Shown: positions 1 to 5,863 of the stretch, piece by piece | Numbering within the stretch: the stretch's first letter is position 1 | How the letters are laid out: every line of letters begins with the position of its first letter | Assembly (NCBI GenBank): GCA_015520395.1 | Contig: WAQG01000014.1 | Coordinates: 1 to 12,336 of the forward strand | From: Candidatus Geoarchaeota archaeon | GTDB lineage: Archaea > Thermoproteota > Thermoprotei > Gearchaeales > WAQG01 | Reading direction: 5' to 3' | DNA length: 12,336 nucleotides | The notes under the pieces: model-generated | Seen by the model: only the letters and a program-made list of their open reading frames with translations | The model's database searches: none | Told to the model about the DNA's origin: nothing | Program-made: the position numbers and the translations under genes

Positions 1-255
1 GAATATGGCTCCCCTCAGGCTGGGCGATATTCTTGTCGAGATGGTTTGGGGCGGCCTGACTCCAAGCTCCTCGAGACCAGCGATCTTCAACACGCCCTTT
101 ATCTGAGGCGGGCTTAGGCCCACCTCCTCAAGCTCCTTAACAACGTCCACCTCCTCGCCCACAGCCCTTCTCCCAAGGATCTCAACCACCCTAACTATCT
201 GCCAGGGCTCCAGCCCCAAGCCTTCTAGGCCTTCGACAAGCTTCTTTAGCTCCAT
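1..255 (-). CDS. Unknown protein, N-terminal 85 residues, cut by the left edge
   Basis: An open frame runs from ATG at 255 off the left edge without a stop. The visible 85 residues start MELKKLVEGLEGLGLEPWQ and are rich in Leu, Glu, Gly and Val, predicted as short amphipathic helices separated by Gly-Leu-(Glu/Ser)-Pro turns (residues 14-17 and 47-50). There is no signal peptide, membrane segment or cysteine. The repeated GL-(E/S)-P-x-Q-I pattern gives it a two-repeat helical look, loosely reminiscent of the helical insertion of histidyl-tRNA synthetases, but that is a weak impression and I do not assign a function. Start choice: GGGAG lies three bases before ATG 255, and a TATA-like TTTTTATC (285-292, minus strand) is centred about 33 bases upstream. 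It lies just downstream of the aminotransferase gene on the same strand, but the promoter suggests its own transcript. Confidence 0.55.
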   Translation of the reverse strand, partial: MELKKLVEGLEGLGLEPWQIVRVVEILGRRAVGEEVDVVKELEEVGLSPPQIKGVLKIAGLEELGVRPPQTISTRISPSLRGAIF

Positions 256-284
256 GGTCTCCCAAAAATTAGTTGGTCAGAACC

Positions 285-292
285 GATAAAAA
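285..292 (-). promoter_or_regulatory. TATA-like element of the left-edge gene
   Basis: Minus strand TTTTTATC, preceded by purine-rich GGA, lies about 33 bases before ATG 255 and overlaps the region just after the aminotransferase stop codon. A start of transcription about 25 bases downstream would give a leader of roughly 8 bases containing GGGAG. Inferred from archaeal promoter spacing only. Confidence 0.4.
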
Positions 293-294
293 TC

Positions 295-1506
295 CTAGGC
301 CTTCTCGTCGATAAACTCCCTTATGAGCTCTATCGCCCTGCGTATCCTTCCAGGGGTCTCTGTCACGAAGCTGAACCTTATGTAATTCCTGCTGGCGGGC
401 CCAAAGAAGCTTCCCGGTATAAGCATGACATTCTTCTCCAGCCCGAGTGCCTCCACAAACTCCTCACCGCTCATTCTCAGCTTCCGTAAATACGGGGAGA
501 ACTCTACGAACATGAACATGCCCGCTGGGGGCTTCAGGGTCCTCGCCTCGGGCAACAGTTCCTCTATAGCCCTATACATGGCGTCCCTCCTTGACCGATA
601 CTCCGAAAGCACCATTGGGAGGTGCTTCTCCCTGAGCCTATTTCTCAGATAGTGTTCTATGGCGAGCTGAGCTATCGTCGGTGGGTTGTATGAGGTGTAT
701 GTGCGGATGAGGTTTATCGCGTGGATCACATCGCTGGGGCCATACACGTAGCCCAGTCTCCACCCCGGGATGCCCGGATCCTTTGAGAAGGACGCCATCG
801 ATATCGTGTGCTCCCAGTCGAGCTTCGAAACCCACACATGGCTCCCCTCATATATTATCGTCTTGTAGGGCTCATCGTAAAGTATCCAGATATCCCTCTC
901 AACCGCTATATCGACCACGGCCCTGGCTATCTCCTCATCTATTATCCTCCCCGTGGGGTTGTCTGGGGATACAATCACTATAGCTCTAGTCTTCTCTGAG
1001 ACTAGATCCGACAGCTCGTCAAGGCTTGGCTGAAAGCCCGTCTCAACCGTCGCCCTCCAGTAAACGGGCTTTGCCCCGAGAAACTTCACCATCGGCTCAT
1101 AGTCGAAGTAAGTAGGGTCAAATATTATCACCTCATCGCCCCTTCTGACTGTGGCCATCAATGCTGTGAAAAGCCCCTCGGCACCCCCGGCCGTCACAGT
1201 CAATTCTTTCTCCGGATCGACCTTCGGCCCGCCCAGCCTCTCGAGATCCTCAGCTATCGCCTCCCTAAGGCTATAGTACCCCTCCGTGGGCGTGTACTTG
1301 TAGGGCGCCATGGATTCAAGCTTCATAAGCTCGGCCACATACTCCCTGAACTCCCTGGGGGGAGGGATGCTGGGCTGCCCCGTCGACAGAAGGTAGAGAT
1401 CCCTGCCAGACCTCTTCGCAGCCTCTATGATCCTGTCTATCCGCCGTGTGGGCGATATTATGAGGTTATAAACGCTCTCAACTATCCGGGGCACGCCACA
1501 CACCAA
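295..1506 (-). CDS. PLP-dependent class I/II aminotransferase (fold type I)
   Basis: A cytosolic transaminase that moves an amino group between an amino acid and a 2-oxo acid using pyridoxal phosphate; the substrate cannot be read from sequence. At 403 residues it has the usual family length and all landmarks: substrate/PLP-binding N183 in PDNPTG, D211 and Y214 in YDEPY, the Schiff-base lysine K242 in SFSKD followed by GWRLG (R250 at the PLP phosphate), and R377 in NYIRFSF for the substrate alpha-carboxylate. The order matches archaeal AspC/AlaT-like enzymes. The start is TTG at 1506 or GTG at 1503; no ATG is near. A TATA element centred 25 bases before TTG 1506 supports a leaderless start at one of these. 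It is separated from the upstream CoA-transferase gene by a 126-base spacer with a large palindrome, so it probably has its own transcript. Family certain; specificity unknown. Confidence 0.93.
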   Translation of the reverse strand: MVCGVPRIVESVYNLIISPTRRIDRIIEAAKRSGRDLYLLSTGQPSIPPPREFREYVAELMKLESMAPYKYTPTEGYYSLREAIAEDLERLGGPKVDPEKELTVTAGGAEGLFTALMATVRRGDEVIIFDPTYFDYEPMVKFLGAKPVYWRATVETGFQPSLDELSDLVSEKTRAIVIVSPDNPTGRIIDEEIARAVVDIAVERDIWILYDEPYKTIIYEGSHVWVSKLDWEHTISMASFSKDPGIPGWRLGYVYGPSDVIHAINLIRTYTSYNPPTIAQLAIEHYLRNRLREKHLPMVLSEYRSRRDAMYRAIEELLPEARTLKPPAGMFMFVEFSPYLRKLRMSGEEFVEALGLEKNVMLIPGSFFGPASRNYIRFSFVTETPGRIRRAIELIREFIDEKA

Positions 1507-1527
1507 TGCTTCTCAAGCTTCAACACC

Positions 1528-1534
1528 TATAAGA
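1528..1534 (-). promoter_or_regulatory. TATA box of the aminotransferase gene
   Basis: Minus strand reads CTTATAGG here. Its centre is about 25 bases before TTG 1506 and 28 before GTG 1503, the spacing of a leaderless archaeal transcript. Confidence 0.55.
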
Positions 1535-1556
1535 GTAACGGGCCATCGAACAGTGC

Positions 1557-1625
1557 TGTCAAGTTGGGCTGATTAGAGGGTTCACCCCCTCCAACCCCTA
1601 GAAGTTGGGGTGCATTAACTTGACA
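1557..1625. repeat. 69-base structured palindrome between two genes
   Basis: A perfect 9-bp outer inverted repeat, TGTCAAGTT (1557-1565) and AACTTGACA (1617-1625), encloses further complementary segments: CACC (1583-1586) with GGTG (1609-1612) around CCAAC (1591-1595) with GTTGG (1604-1608), and alternatively GAGGG (1576-1580) with CCCTC (1587-1591). It lies 7 bases beyond the CoA-transferase stop codon and upstream of the aminotransferase promoter. There is no T-tract on either strand, so a simple terminator is not obvious. It could be a small structured RNA, a 3' mRNA stabiliser, or a remnant of a non-autonomous IS200/IS605-type element; the sequence alone does not decide. Confidence 0.6.
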
Positions 1626-1632
1626 ATACCCA

Positions 1633-2799
1633 TCAAATAATTTCGACAACGCCCATCTCAACGAGACGGGCCAATTCCTCCTCGCTATATCCCAGTTCTA
1701 GGAGCACCTCCCTTGTATGCTGCCCAAGTTTAGGCGGCGGGCCCACAGTATCTATAGCGGAACCTCCCATCCGGATCGGCAGCCTCGGCTGGAGAATCGT
1801 GCGCCCTTCATAATCAACCTTGATCATGATAGACCTTATGTTCAGGTCGCTGACAATGTCCCTCAGTGTGTATACGGGAGCTACTGGGATGCCTGCATTC
1901 ATCAACCGACCTACAACCTCGTCCCTGGAAAACCCCTTAAGAAGCCTTGAAACAACTTCCTCCAACTCCTGCTTAAACCTCCCCCGTCCCTTAACGCTTC
2001 TAAACCTCTCATCTCCCAGTAGCTTCACGAAGCCCAACGCCCTGCAGAACCTTTCCCAGTGCTTATCGCTCACAACCCCCACGAACACCCATCCTCCATC
2101 GCGGGTTTCGAAGAGCCCATAGGGCGCCCATGACTGAAAGCCCTTCCCAGGAGGTTCAGGCTCCTCCCCCGTCATTTGAAGGTATGAGAGCCAATAGCCC
2201 ATATACATCAACCCGGCCCCAAGCATGTCGACATCGATTTTCACACCTCTGACACCACTGAGATAGAGTGAGGAGGCCGCTAAAGCGGCGTATAGCGCCG
2301 CGGTCATATCCACGATCGAGAAGCCTATCCTCAGCGGCGGGCACATTTCACTACGGGTCATCCATATGAGCCCCGACATGGCCTGACCGACAACGTCCAT
2401 GGCCGGAAGCCCCTCATAAGCCCCCTCAGGAAACCCCTTTATAGAGCAGTAAATGATGTCTGGGTTAACCTGTAAAAGCTCCTCGAAACCTACGCCTAGA
2501 GCCTCCGCAACCCCGGGCGCCAGGTTCTCGACCACTATATCGGCCGTCTTCACAAGCCTCTTATAAATCTCAACCCCCTCCCTCTTCTTAAGATCTATCG
2601 CAACACTGCGCTTTCCCCGGTTCACAAAGACATGTATGCACCCACCTATCCCCGGAAGACTCCTGCTAGGATCGCCAGCCCCAACCCTCTCAACCTTTAT
2701 GACATCGGCGCCCAGCTCGCCGAGTATCAGAGTGGCGTATGGGCCCGCAACTATGTGCCCTAGCTCAACCACCCTAACGCCTTCCAGCGGGCGGATCAT
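1633..2799 (-). CDS. Class III (CaiB/BaiF family) CoA-transferase
   Basis: Transfers CoA between carboxylic acids through an enzyme-bound aspartyl-CoA intermediate; acts as an interlocked dimer in the cytosol. The 388-residue product has the family's usual length and layout: N-terminal PLEGVRVVELGHIVAGP, GADVIKVE (30-37), the FVNRGKRSVAIDL block (58-70), and MDVVGQAMSGL with the catalytic aspartate at D135. Start choice: the frame opens further upstream to an ATG at 2880, but those extra 27 residues have no family counterpart and cross the promoter. ATG 2799 lies 27 bases after the centre of TTTATAC, fitting a leaderless mRNA. It is divergent from the Lrp-type regulator gene, 239 bases apart, and near a CitE-like lyase, so a citramalate, malate, mesaconate or itaconate CoA-transferase role is plausible but inferred. 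Family very sure, acid substrate unknown. Confidence 0.93.
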   Translation of the reverse strand: MIRPLEGVRVVELGHIVAGPYATLILGELGADVIKVERVGAGDPSRSLPGIGGCIHVFVNRGKRSVAIDLKKREGVEIYKRLVKTADIVVENLAPGVAEALGVGFEELLQVNPDIIYCSIKGFPEGAYEGLPAMDVVGQAMSGLIWMTRSEMCPPLRIGFSIVDMTAALYAALAASSLYLSGVRGVKIDVDMLGAGLMYMGYWLSYLQMTGEEPEPPGKGFQSWAPYGLFETRDGGWVFVGVVSDKHWERFCRALGFVKLLGDERFRSVKGRGRFKQELEEVVSRLLKGFSRDEVVGRLMNAGIPVAPVYTLRDIVSDLNIRSIMIKVDYEGRTILQPRLPIRMGGSAIDTVGPPPKLGQHTREVLLELGYSEEELARLVEMGVVEII

Positions 2800-2822
2800 G
2801 AAAGAACAATATGTTGCGCACA

Positions 2823-2829
2823 GTATAAA
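2823..2829 (-). promoter_or_regulatory. TATA box of the CoA-transferase gene
   Basis: Minus strand TTTATAC, centred 27 bases before ATG 2799. This favours 2799 over the longer in-frame start at 2880, which lies upstream of the box. Confidence 0.65.
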
Positions 2830-2883
2830 TTTACGCTCCGGGCACAAACATGTGGAGATTAGGGGGGCGGCCGTTTTCATCCA

Positions 2884-2899
2884 CCCCAGTTTGCTGGGG
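2884..2899. repeat. Perfect 6-bp hairpin in the divergent promoter region
   Basis: CCCCAG, loop TTTG, CTGGGG. It lies between the CoA-transferase and regulator promoters. No T-tract follows on either strand. It could be a protein-binding dyad or chance. Confidence 0.4.
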
Positions 2900-2961
2900 C
2901 GTCGACGACCGTCGCGGGCATAACATTATTGTGGGCCAAGAATTATAAACATTCTCCTGGC

Positions 2962-2992
2962 GCCGGGAGGCTCGATTTTTAAGTTTCCCGGC
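2962..2992. promoter_or_regulatory. 7-bp inverted repeat enclosing a TATA-like sequence; possible operator
   Basis: GCCGGGA (2962-2968) and TCCCGGC (2986-2992) are perfect reverse complements separated by 17 bases that include TTTTTAAG. The element lies about 47 bases before the Lrp-type regulator start. Lrp/AsnC proteins commonly bind dyads near their own and divergent promoters, so this is a candidate operator; that role is inferred. Confidence 0.4.
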
Positions 2993-3010
2993 CCAGCGAT
3001 CCCGCAAGGG

Positions 3011-3017
3011 TTTTAAA
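3011..3017 (+). promoter_or_regulatory. TATA box of the Lrp-type regulator gene
   Basis: TTTTAAA preceded by the purine run AAGGG (BRE-like), centred 25 bases before ATG 3039. This predicts a leaderless transcript and supports that start. Confidence 0.65.
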
Positions 3018-3038
3018 TGGTTCTTATATTACGTTTAT

Positions 3039-3515
3039 ATGGAGAGTGTAGTGATGAGGGAGGCCGGGTTCTCAGAGGTGGAGCGTAAGATAATAAATCT
3101 TTTAAAGACTAATGCCAGGCTTAGCGTTCGCGAGATTGCGAGGATCCTGGGGGTTAGCCCCACCACGGTCTCCAGGAAGCTTGCAAAGCTGGAGCGCATG
3201 GGGTATATTAGGGGATATGTAGCGATAACCGACGACTCTAAGCTAGGCTACGAGTGTTCGCTTCTCCTGCTGATAAAGCTTGACAAGGATGGGGATCCAG
3301 ATCTTGTTGCAAAGGAGATAAGCCAGCTTGATGAGTCATGTATGTGCTTAACAACTGTGGGGACATACGACGTCGTTACGCTGGTTACTTGCAGAAACCC
3401 CGCCCATGTTGAAAACCTGATGAGGAAACTTAGGGCTATCGCCGGTGTAAGCTCGATAGAGAGCTTCTTTGTGGTTAGAAGGTACAAGATGATGAATGTG
3501 AATTTCTATGGGTAG
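3039..3515 (+). CDS. Lrp/AsnC-family transcriptional regulator
   Basis: DNA-binding regulator of the feast/famine family, 158 residues, normal length. Residues 10-60 form the winged helix-turn-helix (helix pair around LSVREIARILGVSPTTVSRK, then KLERMGYIRGY). Residues 70-152 form the RAM/alpha-beta ligand-sensing domain, with the family's VGTYDVV turn at 107-113. The RAM domain contains C101-M-C103 and C118, unusual enough to allow redox or metal sensing, though this is speculation. The start at 3039 is set by the TATA box 25 bases upstream. The gene diverges from the CoA-transferase gene and is followed after 36-48 bases by the iron-sulfur protein gene, with a tiny Cys-containing ORF bridging the junction. 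It likely regulates itself, the CoA-transferase and perhaps the nearby lyase operon. Family sure, ligand unknown. Confidence 0.94.
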   Translation: MESVVMREAGFSEVERKIINLLKTNARLSVREIARILGVSPTTVSRKLAKLERMGYIRGYVAITDDSKLGYECSLLLLIKLDKDGDPDLVAKEISQLDESCMCLTTVGTYDVVTLVTCRNPAHVENLMRKLRAIAGVSSIESFFVVRRYKMMNVNFYG

Positions 3516-3573
3516 TGAAGATATTATCACCCTGGTGGATGTCTGTTTTAGGTGCGGTGTGAAATGCCGATAA
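3508..3573 (+). CDS. Candidate 21-residue cysteine-motif peptide bridging two genes
   Basis: A short frame from ATG 3508 to TAA 3573 encodes 21 residues ending VCFRCGVKCR, with a C-x2-C-x3-C motif. Its ATG overlaps the regulator's stop (ATGGGTAG) and its stop lies just beyond the ATG 3564 start of the iron-sulfur gene, in another frame. The arrangement is typical of translational coupling. The Cys motif resembles half of a ferredoxin or zinc-knuckle site. It may be a real micropeptide, a leader that tunes translation of the iron-sulfur gene, or the displaced N-terminus of that protein after a frameshift. No good ribosome-binding site was seen. Treat as a candidate only. Confidence 0.3.
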   Translation: MGSEDIITLVDVCFRCGVKCR

Positions 3574-4934
3574 TAGTGGATGACTGGGGCTTCAAAACTT
3601 TGAAAAACCTATTTCCGCCCAATCTCGTAAGGCCTATAGAGGACATTTTTAGGGCCAAGCCTCCAATACTAGTGCTAAGCGGGGATCCTGAGGTCGAGGA
3701 GAGAGGGCTCATTCTAGAGATGGGGCTCGACACCTCTAGCATAATAGTTGTCGACCATTTTAACGATGAAAGAAAGCTTAAGGCCTACGCCGAGACGTAC
3801 TGGAGGCTTCTCAGTGACGGGGCGAGGAAGGTTGTGGTGGAGAGAATATATACAGGGCCTATCCCAAGAAGATTGCTTTTAAGGGGGAGGGTGATAGAGC
3901 GGGTAAGCATACCATATATAGAGCCTGAGCTCTGTATTGCGGGCAGGGGCTGCAGGCTTTGCGTGAATTCCTGCCCATCCAACGCTATAGTGGTGGGTGA
4001 GGGGGCTGCGAAGGTAACCTCCTCATGCACGCTCTGCGGTCTTTGCTTGGGTGAATGCCCCGTGGGGGCATTGAAGCACGGCATTTATGGTGAAGAAGCC
4101 ATATTCAGATTGGTTAAGGAGATTTCTAACCATTACGACTCGGCAGCCCTCCTATTCCTATCGCTTGAAGACTATAGGAGGCTAAGAAGGGAGTATAGAG
4201 AATTTGCTGGGAGGCCATGGCTAGTTCCCATAAAGTTGCTCTCAGTGAATCAGCTCACTCTCACACACCTCCTATATGCGGCTTCCATGGGCTTCACAGT
4301 CGCCGTTGTTGACAACAGTGGTGGCAGGGTGGCAAGAAGGGTGAGGGCCGCCGCCAGGATTTTAGAGGCTGTTGGCACTGGCGATGTACAGCTTATAAAT
4401 CTTGAAGAAATCGAATCGTTAACACTTAACCAGGGTAAGAGGCTCCTTATGGACGTACCTAAACCTGGTCTTGAGGGACTCAGAGAGTTGCTGAGGCTTC
4501 TCGACGCTTCAAAAATCTCTGATTTAGTCGAGGTGCCGTCCATCGGCTTCGTCTCGCCCAGTGAAAACCCATGCATCCTATGTGGAGCCTGTGTTGAAAA
4601 ATGCCCAACGGATGCTCTCTTCATAGAGAAAACAGGAGGAATGATTAAGCTACTCTTCAAGCATTCCGCCTGCATCAGCTGCGGCATATGTGTAAATATC
4701 TGCCCCGAAAACGCCTTAGATCTTAGGGAAGCCTTATCACCACAGTTATTTGTGTCGGGGCAAGGGAAGGTGATATTCATGGATGAGGAGGCACGTTGCA
4801 GGAAGTGTGGAGGCCCGCTAGGAGCTTCTAAAGCTATGATATCGCGCATCGAGTCTAAGTTCATTGAAAGGGGGTTCCCCGAGAGGTTGGCCAACCGAGT
4901 ATGGCTCTGTAATCGATGTAAGCGTGTAGCTTAA
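3564..4934 (+). CDS. Iron-sulfur protein: two dicluster ferredoxin modules plus C-terminal zinc ribbon
   Basis: Probable soluble electron carrier or redox-complex subunit of about 456 residues; partner unknown. Numbering here is from the upstream GTG at 3552, which adds four residues (MRCE). Residues 1-125 form an alpha/beta domain I do not recognise. Module 1 holds C128-x5-C134-x2-C137-x3-C141-P and C159-x2-C162-x2-C165-x3-C169-P; module 2 holds C341/C344/C347/C351-P and C374/C377/C380/C384-P. That predicts four [4Fe-4S] clusters. The linker (about 195-335) is alpha/beta and vaguely like the hydrogenase delta-subunit (MvhD/FrhD) fold, without its cysteines. C416-x2-C419 and C453-x2-C456 make a zinc-ribbon-like tail. 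ATG 3564 is preferred because AGGTG lies nine bases before it; GTG 3552 is the alternative. It follows the Lrp gene and converges with the CitE-like gene, leaving only 12 bases between stop codons. Confidence 0.88.
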   Translation: MPIIVDDWGFKTLKNLFPPNLVRPIEDIFRAKPPILVLSGDPEVEERGLILEMGLDTSSIIVVDHFNDERKLKAYAETYWRLLSDGARKVVVERIYTGPIPRRLLLRGRVIERVSIPYIEPELCIAGRGCRLCVNSCPSNAIVVGEGAAKVTSSCTLCGLCLGECPVGALKHGIYGEEAIFRLVKEISNHYDSAALLFLSLEDYRRLRREYREFAGRPWLVPIKLLSVNQLTLTHLLYAASMGFTVAVVDNSGGRVARRVRAAARILEAVGTGDVQLINLEEIESLTLNQGKRLLMDVPKPGLEGLRELLRLLDASKISDLVEVPSIGFVSPSENPCILCGACVEKCPTDALFIEKTGGMIKLLFKHSACISCGICVNICPENALDLREALSPQLFVSGQGKVIFMDEEARCRKCGGPLGASKAMISRIESKFIERGFPERLANRVWLCNRCKRVA

Positions 4935-4946
4935 GGCCAGGTATGG

Positions 4947-5828
4947 CTAGCCCCTTAAACCAGCCTTTTCCAAGATTCTTTTCGCCATTTTATAATGTAG
5001 ATAGTCAACCAGGAGGCCGTCAACCCTTATAGCACCACGCCCCTCCCGGGCCGCCCTCTCATACTCTTCAACAATCCTCCTTGAAAGCTCGACCTCGACG
5101 TCGCTGGCCAAATAGTATTTATTCACCACAGGTATCTGTGATGGGTGAACCACCATTCGGCCCTCATATCCAAGCCTTCTGCTAAGCATCGTGTCCCTCT
5201 TCAACCCTTCAAGATCCTCAAGATCCATGTAGACGCCATCAATAGGCAAAACTCCGGCCGCCTTAGCCATCATGGCGACAAGGCTTCTTGCAATGCCGTA
5301 CTCAACGCCATCCTTCCACCAGAACCTCCCCATATCTAAGGCATAATCCCCAGAGCCAAAGCCCAGCGCAATGATCCTCCTAGAAGATAGTGCTATCTCG
5401 TGGGCGGCAAGCACGGCGTTTGTAGCCTCTATAATCGGCATGATGGCCAGGCCACCCCCCTCTAACCCCCTCTCATCTTCGAAGAAGCCGAGAACCCTAT
5501 CGACCGTTACAACCTCCCCACTGCTCCTAACCTTAGGAATTACAAGACCAGCAACGCCCTCGATCGCTGAGGCCTCGAGATCCCTTAGCCAGTGGCGGCT
5601 ATCTAAAGAATTTATCCTCACGAAAACGGGGTAGCGTTTTGAAAGTTTCAGAACCTGCCTGGCCAGGGCCCCCCGAGCCGCGCTCTTGAGATGCTCTGGC
5701 ACCCCATCCTCTAGATCAAGTATCACAGCGGAGGGGGCCTTATCGCCAGTCATCTCTAAAACCTTCTCCACAAACCTATCCATATGAGCTGGGATGAAGA
5801 GCATTGATCTAAGATCTAGGCTTCTCAT
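4947..5828 (-). CDS. CitE-like acyl-CoA lyase (HpcH/HpaI aldolase superfamily)
   Basis: A TIM-barrel, Mg2+-dependent lyase that cleaves or forms beta-hydroxyacyl-CoA thioesters such as citramalyl-CoA or malyl-CoA. The 293 residues are full length. Landmarks in order: RSMLFIP (7-13), LDLEDGV (37-43), VRINS with R71, IPKV (97-100), PIIEA with metal ligand E134, GFGSGDYALDMG with metal ligand D161, HPSQI (228-232), and the C-terminal DGLLVD. It lacks features of a citrate lyase complex: no acyl-carrier or alpha subunit lies nearby, so a stand-alone CoA-substrate enzyme is more likely. It is the second gene after the SDR gene, 35 bases apart, so probably co-transcribed. The nearby class III CoA-transferase could supply its CoA thioester substrate. 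The ribosome-binding site is weak (CTGGG directly before ATG). Family sure, substrate inferred. Confidence 0.92.
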   Translation of the reverse strand: MRSLDLRSMLFIPAHMDRFVEKVLEMTGDKAPSAVILDLEDGVPEHLKSAARGALARQVLKLSKRYPVFVRINSLDSRHWLRDLEASAIEGVAGLVIPKVRSSGEVVTVDRVLGFFEDERGLEGGGLAIMPIIEATNAVLAAHEIALSSRRIIALGFGSGDYALDMGRFWWKDGVEYGIARSLVAMMAKAAGVLPIDGVYMDLEDLEGLKRDTMLSRRLGYEGRMVVHPSQIPVVNKYYLASDVEVELSRRIVEEYERAAREGRGAIRVDGLLVDYLHYKMAKRILEKAGLRG

Positions 5829-5833
5829 CCCAG

Positions 5834-5862
5834 TTTACTGATGTATACCTCATATTAGTAAA
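5834..5862. repeat. Inverted repeat in the SDR-lyase gap
   Basis: TTTACT (5834-5839) and AGTAAA (5857-5862) are exact reverse complements with a 17-base spacer; pairing extends inward with one mismatch (TTTACTGAT against ATTAGTAAA). The centre contains GTATAC. It could be an operator, an internal promoter dyad or an mRNA hairpin between the cistrons. Confidence 0.35.
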
Positions 5863-5863
5863 T

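Noticed and set aside
2800..2880. 27-residue N-terminal extension of the CoA-transferase
   Set aside because: The family starts at the MIRPLEGVRVVELG block, and the extension crosses the TATA box that serves ATG 2799.
4250..4894. Open frame of 214 codons on the minus strand opposite the iron-sulfur gene
   Set aside because: It mirrors the codons of the ferredoxin gene, has no family features or promoter, and the sense frame has unmistakable cluster motifs.
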